Below, in pieces: positions 55,656 to 63,605 of a stretch of DNA of 64,000 nt. Each line of letters opens with the position of its first letter. Position 1 is the stretch's first letter. The DNA is from an uncultured Muribaculaceae bacterium. GTDB lineage: Bacteria; Bacteroidota; Bacteroidia; Bacteroidales; Muribaculaceae. The notes beneath the pieces were generated by a model. It did no database searches, was not told the origin of the DNA, and saw nothing but the letters and a program-made list of their open reading frames with translations. The translations under genes were made by a program, and so were the position numbers. The DNA lies in assembly GCA_910587475.1 (NCBI GenBank), contig CAJUMR010000003.1:1-64000 (forward strand). The letters are read 5' to 3'.

Positions 55656-55949
55656 ATGGTAAAGCATATTGTGACTTTCAAGCTGACCGGCACTCCCGCT
55701 GAGCGGCTTGCAGTGGCAGAGAGTTTTAAAGCTGCTCTCGAAGCATTGCCACAACAGATCGAAGTGCTCCGGTCGATAGAAGTCGGTATCAACAGCAATC
55801 CCGCTGAAAGCTGGGATGTGGTGCTCACGGCAGTTGTCGACAAGATGTCAGATGTCGAAGTCTATGCCAAGCATCCTGCTCATGTGGCGGCAGCCGGTCT
55901 GCTCGCCGGACACAAGGCCGACAGAGCTTGTGTGGATTACGAATTTTGA
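55656..55949 (+). CDS. Dabb (stress-responsive A/B barrel) protein
   Basis: A 97-residue protein of the dimeric ferredoxin-like A/B barrel group. It starts MVKHIVTFKLTG, has the LEALPQQIEVLRSIEVGIN helix-strand unit, and ends with YAKHPAHVAAAGLL, the conserved His segment of Dabb domains. No catalytic role can be assigned. It is 25 bases after the ABC-F gene, so it is probably the last gene of the lysC transcript. Confidence 0.88.
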   Translation: MVKHIVTFKLTGTPAERLAVAESFKAALEALPQQIEVLRSIEVGINSNPAESWDVVLTAVVDKMSDVEVYAKHPAHVAAAGLLAGHKADRACVDYEF

Positions 55950-55974
55950 CGATGACACTCTTTTAAGGAAATTT

Positions 55975-56667
55975 TCAGGCACCCTCTAATTTCCTGTAAA
56001 GCGATTTAAAACTTTTTGTGGAGCCGATGGCGGTGATAACGTCATCGGCTTCAAACGTTATGTCGCCTGATGAAATGTCGACGGCCACTTGTTCGTTGCG
56101 GTCGATGCCGAGTATGTTTCTTTCCTGTTTGAGCCTTGTCAGTGCGACAAGTCTGATGCCGAGATCGTCAAATCCGAGAGTTTCCGGCTTTTCGCCGACT
56201 AATGCTTTCGGAACTTTAAACTTCAGTATATAGGTATTGCGGTCAATCTTCATGGATGTCACATGTGACCCGAGTTCCATTTCGTTGGTCAGGTCAGAGG
56301 CGGCCCGTTGCTCGGGGGTCAGTATGCGGTCTATCTCAAAGCCTTCGAGTATTGACTCGTGGAGCTTGTCGATCGCTCTGGCGTAGATGTGCTTCACACC
56401 CATTTTTTTGAGCAGAGCGACTGTTTTGACGCTTGCCCCGAAGTTCTCGCCTATGGCAACAATGACAAGGTCGACATTTTTCAGAGGCAGGACTGTCAAG
56501 GCGTTTTCATCCGTAGAATCGACCTGATAGACCGTCGAGATATAGTTTTTTATTGATTCAATATTGGCCGGACGGTTGTCTGCGCCGATTACTTCGTGGC
56601 CGAGAGCTGTCAGATCGAGTGCGAGATTTGACCCATATATGCCTAAACCGATGATAAGGTATCTCAT
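55975..56667 (-). CDS. trkA: TrkA/KtrA-type potassium-uptake regulatory subunit
   Basis: A 230-residue cytosolic RCK protein. The Rossmann motif GLGIYGSNLALDL (about 7-19) binds a nucleotide (NAD or ATP), and a C-terminal TrkA_C domain starts near residue 140. It gates the membrane subunit encoded 12 bases upstream. The single RCK unit matches KtrA rather than the duplicated E. coli TrkA. Confidence 0.93.
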   Translation of the reverse strand: MRYLIIGLGIYGSNLALDLTALGHEVIGADNRPANIESIKNYISTVYQVDSTDENALTVLPLKNVDLVIVAIGENFGASVKTVALLKKMGVKHIYARAIDKLHESILEGFEIDRILTPEQRAASDLTNEMELGSHVTSMKIDRNTYILKFKVPKALVGEKPETLGFDDLGIRLVALTRLKQERNILGIDRNEQVAVDISSGDITFEADDVITAIGSTKSFKSLYRKLEGA

Positions 56668-56679
56668 GATTATTGATGA

Positions 56680-58548
56680 TTAACTGATTATTATATTGTC
56701 TGTAGGGTAGTGGACCGATCGGTCGTGAGCCTGCGATGCCACTCCGACAAGGATGGAAAGTATTCCGACGCGTCCGGCAAACATGGCTGTCGATAGTATC
56801 AATTTTGATGGTACGCCGAGTTCAGGAGTGATACCCAGCGACGATCCGACGGTGAAAAACGCTGAAGTCACTTCAAAAAGCACTGCTTTGACAGAAAGCT
56901 GTGGCTCAAGCAAAAGTATCAGCAGAGAGTATATGGCCACAGCTCCTATCGATATCGCCACTACGGCGTTGGCACGTCGGATCGAACCGACTGAAATGCG
57001 TCTGCCGAACGCTGTGGCCGATGAGTTGCCGCGGATTGTCGCCCTGAGGTTAAGGATTACGGCGGCGAAAGTGTTGACCTTGACACCTCCGGCCAGTGAT
57101 TGTGATGCACCTCCGATCCACATCTGCACGATGATGATCAGCATCGTTGCAGGCAGAAACATCGAAGGATTGACCGTTGTGAAACCGGCGCTGCGCGGTA
57201 TGAGTGAATTAAACACCGACTGTGTTATTTTCTTGCCGATCGGCATGCCTGAAAGCGTGTTGTCGAATTCAAAAATGAAAAACGCCACGCTACACACTGC
57301 GAGGATTGTCAAGGTGGTGACGAGTACAAGTTTTGTATTGAGATCGTAGATGTGAACCTGTCTTGCATTGTCGGTCTGACTTCGATGTGTGAATATGCGT
57401 CTGATCCACGATGTGAAAATATCTTTGAAATTTACGAGTATCGGAAAGCCCACGGCGCCGGCAAATATCAGAATCGAAGTGACTATATAAATCGATTGAG
57501 AACCATTCATGAGAGTCTGGTTGGCCATGCCTCCCGGCAGACATGAGAAGCCCGCATTGCAGAACGACGACAAAGAGTGGAAGCAGGCAAACATCATCTT
57601 GTCGGTCGTGGTGAGACCGAGCTGCGGAGGGATAGTGAAGTAGACAGCTATAGCTCCGATCGCTTCGACTGTGAGAGTGAATGCGAGGATATATAATAAT
57701 GTAGGGATCAGGTTGTTGATAGTCTTGGAGTAGACCATGTCCTTGATCATGAGTTGACTGTAGATCGATGGTGTCCCGCTGAAAAAGATTGCGAAAAAAC
57801 TGGTAAAAGTGATCACACCGAGGCCGCCGACCTGAATGAGTGAGCTGAGTATGATCAGGCCGAGAGGGGTGAATGTCGTCGGAATGTCGACTGTTGTTAG
57901 CCCGGTGATGCACACGGCGCTTGTGGCCACGAAAAGCGAATCGCTGTAGTCGAGCGGGACTGATGTGCATTTGGGCAACATCAGCAGAAAAGAACCGATG
58001 ATTATAAAGACAATAAAACTACCTGACAGTATGAGTGCAGGATTGGTGCGCCGTCCGATCAGGCGTATTACGCAGTGACATAATTCGAACAACGAATAGC
58101 AGGCAAGCACTGAGAATAGAAAAGTGTTGCTGTAGACGATGGTGCAGAGAGGCTTTATCCATGGATTGTCGGGGCGCGGGTAAGCCCAGGCGGCAGCTGT
58201 TATGAGAATCGCAGCGTTGACAATCCATTTCAGGATCTTGGCATTCTTGAATCTGTTGACCGGAGTTGTCAATATGCCAAACACTATATTCAAGATAAAT
58301 ATTCCCTGTGGTATTCTCAGCAATTGCTTGATGGCATAGACTTCCGAAGCGTTGCGGTCGAAGCCGACAAACAGGGTGAGCTCGATCAGGCAAAAAAGCG
58401 ACGCAATGACAGCCAATACTCTTATAACAAGTTGCAGATTGGTTATAACAATATTGAAATGTCTGATGAACCGGTGGTGGCGCTGCGCTGCATGCCTGAT
58501 CTTATGTCCGGCTCGCTCTCGGTTGATATTGAAACGGCTCTTGATCAT
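56680..58548 (-). CDS. trkH: TrkH/KtrB-type potassium transporter, membrane subunit
   Basis: A 622-residue membrane protein with four pore-loop repeats typical of the Trk/Ktr/HKT superfamily; examples are VCITGLTTVDIP, FCNAGFSCLPGG and SAGFTTVNPS. The N-terminal ~150 residues add extra hydrophobic segments before the conserved core, so the chain is longer than KtrB (about 450). The start at 58548 is the first available and could be too early. It is followed by the RCK subunit gene, giving a complete two-gene potassium-uptake system. Confidence 0.92.
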   Translation of the reverse strand: MIKSRFNINRERAGHKIRHAAQRHHRFIRHFNIVITNLQLVIRVLAVIASLFCLIELTLFVGFDRNASEVYAIKQLLRIPQGIFILNIVFGILTTPVNRFKNAKILKWIVNAAILITAAAWAYPRPDNPWIKPLCTIVYSNTFLFSVLACYSLFELCHCVIRLIGRRTNPALILSGSFIVFIIIGSFLLMLPKCTSVPLDYSDSLFVATSAVCITGLTTVDIPTTFTPLGLIILSSLIQVGGLGVITFTSFFAIFFSGTPSIYSQLMIKDMVYSKTINNLIPTLLYILAFTLTVEAIGAIAVYFTIPPQLGLTTTDKMMFACFHSLSSFCNAGFSCLPGGMANQTLMNGSQSIYIVTSILIFAGAVGFPILVNFKDIFTSWIRRIFTHRSQTDNARQVHIYDLNTKLVLVTTLTILAVCSVAFFIFEFDNTLSGMPIGKKITQSVFNSLIPRSAGFTTVNPSMFLPATMLIIIVQMWIGGASQSLAGGVKVNTFAAVILNLRATIRGNSSATAFGRRISVGSIRRANAVVAISIGAVAIYSLLILLLEPQLSVKAVLFEVTSAFFTVGSSLGITPELGVPSKLILSTAMFAGRVGILSILVGVASQAHDRSVHYPTDNIIIS

Positions 58549-58601
58549 TTATTTTTAAAACAATCAAGAGCCGATAATGTCGCATCGCCGTGGCGATATT
58601 T

Positions 58602-59258
58602 TTAGTCGGATGTCCGGTTGAGCTTGAAGCCGGCGTATATTCCGTCGTATGATGAGAGCAACGAGCTGATGGTGTTGAGGCTTGCGCTGCCCGAAACAGA
58701 CGATACCGTTTTTACAATCGATATGAGTTTCGAAACGTCGAAAGTCAGATTGAGAGTCGATCCTGATTTCGTTGCGAAGGCACTGATTTTGCCCAATTTG
58801 ATTTTTCCAAGTGCATTGAAGTTGAATTGCAGATTGCCTTCCTCGTCTTTGGAGAGTGTGCCTTTGAGCGATCCTCGTTTCAATTGCATTGTGAAATTGT
58901 TTTCGGCGTCTACTGTGAGAACAAGGGCGGTTATTCCAACTTTTTCATAGTAAGGAGCTATTTTGTCCTCTATGGCAGTTGCAGCTGCCGCTCCGCCGAC
59001 ATTCTGGAGTGCGTTGTCGCTTTTGAACGATACGGCCGGAGAAGTGTAGCTCCATGATCCTTGCAGGTCTGAAAGATCGAAATTTGAAGTGGCGGTGAGA
59101 TTTGAAATGGCATTGCCGATAGCTCCAAGTGGATTTGAGTCTCCCGACGATTTGCCGGAAGTCACGGAGTTGAGCAGATCTTTGAGGTCGCGGGTGGCGA
59201 ATGCCGGAGTTGCGCATGTTATAGCCAGAGCTGCGATGAGATATTTTGTAAATTTCAT
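58602..59258 (-). CDS. DUF4923-like exported lipocalin-type protein
   Basis: A 218-residue exported protein with a signal peptide ending near TPAFATR. A short helical lead (DLKDLLNSVTS) is followed by a beta-rich domain (LQGSWSYTSPAVSFKSD, NFTMQLKRGSLKGTLS) that fits DUF4923 and a lipocalin-like barrel. The Met at 59258 was chosen; an in-frame start nine codons upstream adds a charged stretch before the signal. Function unknown. It lies 53 bases before trkH on the same strand and after the aldolase terminator. Confidence 0.8.
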   Translation of the reverse strand: MKFTKYLIAALAITCATPAFATRDLKDLLNSVTSGKSSGDSNPLGAIGNAISNLTATSNFDLSDLQGSWSYTSPAVSFKSDNALQNVGGAAAATAIEDKIAPYYEKVGITALVLTVDAENNFTMQLKRGSLKGTLSKDEEGNLQFNFNALGKIKLGKISAFATKSGSTLNLTFDVSKLISIVKTVSSVSGSASLNTISSLLSSYDGIYAGFKLNRTSD

Positions 59259-59286
59259 GTCTTTATGCGTCAATGGTTTAAACAAA

Positions 59287-59315
59287 GAGGCCGCGTCGTT
59301 ATATGACGCAGCCTC
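59287..59315 (-). terminator. terminator after the aldolase gene
   Basis: Arms 59287-59297 and 59305-59315 (GAGGC and GCGTC blocks, one wobble) form an 11-base-pair stem. On the minus strand TTTGTTT follows. It separates the aldolase gene from the DUF4923-like gene. Confidence 0.75.
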
Positions 59316-59343
59316 TCAGATGAGTTATTGTGCGACCGAACGA

Positions 59344-60342
59344 TTATTCGGCTTTACCTGCACTGCCAAGTACGTTGACGATTTTGTGACGATAGAGTTT
59401 TTCCATGTTGTCACGAGCCGGGCCGAGGTACTTGCGGGGGTCGAATTCAGCAGGCTTTTCAGCGAAGACCTTGCGGACTGCAGCTGTCATAGCAAGACGG
59501 CTGTCAGAGTCGATGTTGATCTTGCATACTGCGCTCTTGGCAGCTTTGCGGAGCTGTTCTTCGGGGATACCGATTGCGTCGGGAAGTTTGCCGCCGAACA
59601 TGTTGATAGTGTCAACTTCGTCCTGGGGAACTGAAGAAGAGCCGTGGAGGACGATGGGGAATCCGGGGAGTTTTTCCATAACAGCGTCGAGTACTTCGAA
59701 TGCCAGGGGCGGGGGAACGAGTTTGCCTTCAGCATTGCGGGTGCACTGTTCGGGTGTGAATTTGTAAGCTCCGTGAGATGTGCCGATTGAGATAGCGAGT
59801 GAATCGCAACCTGTGCGGGTAGCGAAGTCAATCACTTCTTCGGGGTCGGTGTAGGTGTGGTGGTCTGAAGAAACTTCGTCTTCAACGCCGGCGAGCACAC
59901 CGAGTTCACCTTCAACTGTTACGTCAAACTGGTGAGCGTAGTCGCAAACCTGCTTTGTGAGTGCAACGTTTTCTTCGTAAGGGAGGTGTGAACCGTCGAT
60001 CATTACAGAAGAGAAACCGCAGTCGATGCAGTTTTTGCAGAGTTCGAAAGAGTCGCCGTGGTCGAGATGGAGAACGATCTGAGGATGTTCCCAGCCGAGT
60101 TCTTTAGCGTATTCAACAGCACCTTCTGCCATGTAGCGGAGAAGAGTAGCGTTGGCATAGTTGCGTGCACCTTTTGAAACCTGAAGGATTACAGGTGACT
60201 TTTCTTCAGATGCAGCTTTGATGATAGCCTGGAGCTGCTCCATGTTGTTGAAGTTGAAAGCGGGGATAGCATAGCCACCCTTGATAGCCTTGGCAAACAT
60301 CTCGCGAGTGTTCACGAGGCCTAAATCTTTGTAACTTACCAT
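59344..60342 (-). CDS. fba: class II fructose-bisphosphate aldolase
   Basis: A 332-residue zinc aldolase of glycolysis and gluconeogenesis. Zinc and substrate residues are visible in LHLDHGDSFELC (about 92-103), DGSHLPYEENV (about 116-126), EGELGVLAGVEDEV and the C-terminal LHGSSSVP. The length fits the class IIB type. Monocistronic, with a -7 element at 60415-60422 and a terminator after it. A tagatose-bisphosphate specificity is possible but less likely. Confidence 0.96.
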   Translation of the reverse strand: MVSYKDLGLVNTREMFAKAIKGGYAIPAFNFNNMEQLQAIIKAASEEKSPVILQVSKGARNYANATLLRYMAEGAVEYAKELGWEHPQIVLHLDHGDSFELCKNCIDCGFSSVMIDGSHLPYEENVALTKQVCDYAHQFDVTVEGELGVLAGVEDEVSSDHHTYTDPEEVIDFATRTGCDSLAISIGTSHGAYKFTPEQCTRNAEGKLVPPPLAFEVLDAVMEKLPGFPIVLHGSSSVPQDEVDTINMFGGKLPDAIGIPEEQLRKAAKSAVCKINIDSDSRLAMTAAVRKVFAEKPAEFDPRKYLGPARDNMEKLYRHKIVNVLGSAGKAE

Positions 60343-60414
60343 TTTGAAGTTTTGATTATATGAGTAAAAAATCTTGTTTTATGTTGACGGGCAATGCTTG
60401 CGCATTTTCCACTG

Positions 60415-60422
60415 CAAAAGTA
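60415..60422 (-). promoter_or_regulatory. candidate -7 element for the aldolase gene
   Basis: TACTTTTG on the minus strand lies 73 bases before the fba start. No well-spaced TTG was found, so the rest of the promoter is uncertain. The remainder of 60343-60560 shows nothing further. Confidence 0.5.
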
Positions 60423-60560
60423 AGAATTATTTTTCAAACATCGACATCTCACTCTGTTATAATTCATGAAATTTTTCTGTAATTATCAAGCGTTGCTGAC
60501 GCAGGCTCTAATCAGAAGTAAAGCCGAATGTTATTGGAAGGGTGTAAGTAACCCTCACTT

Positions 60561-60971
60561 TTATTCCATAAATTTCACCGGTTTCCATTTCGGCATACTG
60601 CGGATCACGCGCAGTACTTCTCTGTCAATAGCCGGATGTAGCCTCACTAATGTCCGAGCGTTTTCAACCTCTCCATTCTGATCGATTGTAAACTCCACTA
60701 TTACTCTGCCTTTGAAGCCCCCTTTAGCAGCTTCATCCGGATATTTGATATTGTCGCTGAGCCATTGGTAAAGGCTGTCATTTCCGCCAGGAAATTCAGG
60801 CGGAACGTCGAGTTCTAAATACTGCGGAGTTTTAGCAGATCTTGTCTTATAGATCGCTCTGTGAGTAGGTTGTCTGTCGCAGTCGGCCCGTTCATCGGCA
60901 TGGCTGACAAATGGGTTGAGCAGTGATAGAAAGCTTGCAATGACAAAGTAGATCTTGACGTTTTTGATCAT
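60561..60971 (-). CDS. small exported TonB C-terminal-domain protein
   Basis: A 136-residue protein with a cleavable-looking signal peptide (ends near VSHADE) and then a TonB C-terminal domain from about residue 55 (PPEFPGGNDSLYQWLSDNIKYP, GRVIVEFTIDQNGEVENA, MPKWKPVKF). It lacks the membrane anchor and Pro-rich spacer needed to contact ExbB/ExbD. It is therefore probably a soluble periplasmic domain rather than a working energy transducer. It sits 27 bases after a related, anchored protein. Confidence 0.8.
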   Translation of the reverse strand: MIKNVKIYFVIASFLSLLNPFVSHADERADCDRQPTHRAIYKTRSAKTPQYLELDVPPEFPGGNDSLYQWLSDNIKYPDEAAKGGFKGRVIVEFTIDQNGEVENARTLVRLHPAIDREVLRVIRSMPKWKPVKFME

Positions 60972-60998
60972 ATGGTTTGATGGATTTGCATTTTATTG

Positions 60999-61817
60999 TT
61001 ATTTGGGTAGCTTGAACGTTACGGGTAATGTATAGGACACCTTTACTTTTTTGCCATTGATCTCTCCTGGTGTCCATTGTGGCATCATTCTGACCAGTCG
61101 TATAGCCTCTTTGTCGAGAAACGGATGCTTTCCGCGTAATATATGTGAATTTTCAATCTTTCCGTTTTCATTGATGACAAACTCCACGATCACCTTGCCT
61201 TCCACGCTGTCGGCCACTGCTTCCTGCGAATATTTCAGATTGTTTTTCAACCATTTGTACATGGCTTGTGTTCCGCCTGGGAACTCAGGACAAACGTCGA
61301 CCATTGCCATGCTGTAAATTTTATCTTCGGCCGAGCATTCATTGTCTGAAAATCGGCTGTCTTCATCAAATACATCTTCTCCCATGACCAGAATCGGGGT
61401 CACCCGACCATTACTTTCATTCAGGATCGTATCTTCGTTGTCGGAATTCGCAGTGTCTTCATCGCAAATAACAACTTCCCCCATCTCCCAGTCCTCGCCT
61501 GGTTCAGTAGGTAGCTCATCGCATTGTTCAATGTCTTCAACCTTACTATCTGGTGATGTGTTGTCCACTTTGGTTGCACAACTGCCGAGGCTGACCAATC
61601 CGACTGAGAGGCCAGCAATGACCACTGCTTTGCCGGCGGCGTGACGCAATGACAGTTGATCGTTGAGATATCGCAGCTCGGCTTCGCATTTAGGGCAGGT
61701 GCCGAGACAGTCGCCTTTGAATTGACATTCTGAGGTAATGAACTCTATGTCATTAGCTTCTGCTATTTTACGACGGATATCTTTCAAGATTTTACATGTC
61801 TGTTTGCCTCGTGCCAT
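60999..61817 (-). CDS. TonB C-terminal-domain protein with N-terminal four-Cys motif
   Basis: A 272-residue protein. Residues 1-50 form a small domain with Cys at 31, 37, 41 and 44 (GDCLGTCPKCEAEL), suited to binding zinc or an iron-sulfur cluster. A hydrophobic segment follows at about 62-80 (AGKAVVIAGLSVGLVSLGSC), then an acidic spacer (about 85-165). A TonB C-terminal domain ends it (CPEFPGGTQAMYKWLKNNLKYS, GKVIVEFVINENGKIENS). The Cys-domain type is familiar from Bacteroides TonB-like proteins. The start overlaps the radical SAM gene by 34 bases, which implies coupled expression. The partner of the Cys domain is unknown. Confidence 0.85.
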   Translation of the reverse strand: MARGKQTCKILKDIRRKIAEANDIEFITSECQFKGDCLGTCPKCEAELRYLNDQLSLRHAAGKAVVIAGLSVGLVSLGSCATKVDNTSPDSKVEDIEQCDELPTEPGEDWEMGEVVICDEDTANSDNEDTILNESNGRVTPILVMGEDVFDEDSRFSDNECSAEDKIYSMAMVDVCPEFPGGTQAMYKWLKNNLKYSQEAVADSVEGKVIVEFVINENGKIENSHILRGKHPFLDKEAIRLVRMMPQWTPGEINGKKVKVSYTLPVTFKLPK

Positions 61818-62443
61818 AGTCTGTTTTCTTTAATTTTATATTGGAATGGATCAAAATTGACAAACCCGAGATCTTCGAGCCATTTGCGCGATCTGTTGCG
61901 GTTGTCTTCGCAGTTGAAACCGGGTATCAGGGGGAGACGGATAACGCATTTTCCACATAAACCGGCATCGGCTATTGCCATAAGGTTGTCGCGAACCTGG
62001 TGGTTGTCGGTCAATGTGTAAGCTTTGTATATCGCAGGATCAAGATCTTTTATGTCGATGATGAATTGGTCGGTGCAGTCTGATAGGATAGAAAGGTTTC
62101 GCTGTGGGATGTTTAGCGACGTCTCGAGCCTTATCTTCCATTCTGAGCCACATAGTTCGCGGAACTGCCTGATGAATTCGGGATGCAGTCCAGGTTCGCC
62201 GCCTCCGAAGGTAATTCCTCCACCGGTAGCCGTGAAATATAGACTGTCGATCTTTACGATTTCGTAGAGCTCGAGCGGTGTCAGGTCAGATGTTTTGGCT
62301 TCGGGAGTCAATGTGTGGCTGTTGATGCAATATCTGCAACATAGCGGACAACCTTGGAACACTACCAAAGTTGTCACCCCATCGCCGTCGATGGCGATAC
62401 GATGGCGGGCTATCGTTTTAATTCGTGCAGACATTGACTCCAT
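61784..62443 (-). CDS. radical SAM protein, activating-enzyme-like
   Basis: A 219-residue radical SAM protein with the canonical CX3CX2C cluster motif (Cys 32, 36, 39 in GCPLCCRYC), the GGGEP motif (ITFGGGEPGLHPEF) and a DIKDLDPAIYKAYT segment like glycyl-radical activating enzymes. It has no SPASM extension and no auxiliary cluster motif, and no glycyl-radical enzyme is nearby. A second Met (residue 4) could also start it. Its 3' end overlaps the Cys-motif TonB protein gene by 34 bases. The substrate is unknown. Confidence 0.87.
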   Translation of the reverse strand: MESMSARIKTIARHRIAIDGDGVTTLVVFQGCPLCCRYCINSHTLTPEAKTSDLTPLELYEIVKIDSLYFTATGGGITFGGGEPGLHPEFIRQFRELCGSEWKIRLETSLNIPQRNLSILSDCTDQFIIDIKDLDPAIYKAYTLTDNHQVRDNLMAIADAGLCGKCVIRLPLIPGFNCEDNRNRSRKWLEDLGFVNFDPFQYKIKENRLWHEANRHVKS

Positions 62444-62466
62444 GGCATCGGTTTTATTATTAAAGC

Positions 62467-62474
62467 CAAAAGTA
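62467..62474 (-). promoter_or_regulatory. candidate -7 element for the radical SAM-TonB genes
   Basis: TACTTTTG on the minus strand lies 24 bases before the radical SAM start; no matching -33 element was found. The surrounding 148-base gap shows no terminator for the upstream gene. Confidence 0.45.
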
Positions 62475-62591
62475 CAAAATAAATCTGAAAACTACATGAA
62501 TGCGTGATCTTTTTGCAATGCTCCTTTCAATGTGGTTCCTTAATATTCATTGTTGGACAGTCTCTTTTGCTCTTGTTTGTCGCAAATATCA

Positions 62592-63605
62592 TCAGATCTT
62601 GATGAAGAGAAACTGTGATCCGGTCCAAGCGATGAAGGTAGTGTCGTTAATGGCAGCGAAGTTGCGGATAAATATGCCGACGGAGTAAGTGCCGGCAACC
62701 TTTCCATCGGAGTCCAGACGGTAGATGGTCGAGCCGGCGTTCTCCGACATGGCGTCGGCTATTGTCGTGCCGCAGTAGAGCGCGTATATGTGGCTGGCGG
62801 TCTGTGTCAGGTCTATGAAATGAATGGGGTTGAGAGTTTCGGTGTCGGCCATGTCGATGGTCGATGGATCGAAACTGTCAATTGCAAAGATGACCGAGTT
62901 GATCGTGTTGCCATCGAGATCGAAAAAGTCAATTTTCGGGAAGAGACGGTATGCATATGCGCAGATCTTTTCACGGGAGTTATAGATCATTTCTCCGGTA
63001 TTGACGATCCATGACGGATAGCGCTGGTCCGCAATAAGGGGCTTAATCTCAGTGATCTCCATTGTTGCGCAATCTGTTCTCAGAGCAGCCTGTATACCGC
63101 CTTTAGGCTGACGGCCGACATAGATATAATCGTCGACGGTCAGCTGAAAGATGTCGGAAACATACATTGACAGCGGGTAAGAGGTGCTGGAGCCTGTGCC
63201 GATCAGATATCTTTGGCCTGGATATAAACTCAGTCCATGCCCAGGTTTGTAGACTCGCCCGTCGTCCATTCCGGCTACTGTCAACTCGCCAGCGGGACTC
63301 ATGAACGGGTAGGGCATGTAGGTCTGCCAATATCCGTCGGGCATTTTCCCGAAATCTCCGTTGTAAGAAAGCGATCTATTGCGGCTGTTGATTGTGAAAC
63401 ATCCGAGCATGCGTTGCCCGAATGAGCCATCGTTTTCATAGACGCAATATAGTGTGTCACCTGCGGCTTTCATTTCCGAAATATGGGTTATTTCAGGGAG
63501 ATGGCCGACTTCGCATGTCGAGATTATGGCACTGTCGCAAGTCTGACGTGGTGAGACTGTGCATGCGCAGATCGCCGACAGCAGTGAGATTGTTAATCTG
63601 TTCAT
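62592..63605 (-). CDS. BF3164-like beta-propeller lipoprotein
   Basis: A 337-residue exported protein. The signal carries a Cys near residue 14 (SAICACTVS), consistent with lipidation. The rest shows repeated four-strand units typical of a six-bladed TolB-like propeller (LYCVYENDGSFGQRMLGCF, DDYIYVGRQPKGG, IYALYCGTTIADA) and resembles BF3164 family lipoproteins. No active-site motif was seen; ligand or protein binding is likely. The start overlaps the GLPGLI gene by four bases (ATGA), so the two are translated together. Confidence 0.75.
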   Translation of the reverse strand: MNRLTISLLSAICACTVSPRQTCDSAIISTCEVGHLPEITHISEMKAAGDTLYCVYENDGSFGQRMLGCFTINSRNRSLSYNGDFGKMPDGYWQTYMPYPFMSPAGELTVAGMDDGRVYKPGHGLSLYPGQRYLIGTGSSTSYPLSMYVSDIFQLTVDDYIYVGRQPKGGIQAALRTDCATMEITEIKPLIADQRYPSWIVNTGEMIYNSREKICAYAYRLFPKIDFFDLDGNTINSVIFAIDSFDPSTIDMADTETLNPIHFIDLTQTASHIYALYCGTTIADAMSENAGSTIYRLDSDGKVAGTYSVGIFIRNFAAINDTTFIAWTGSQFLFIKI

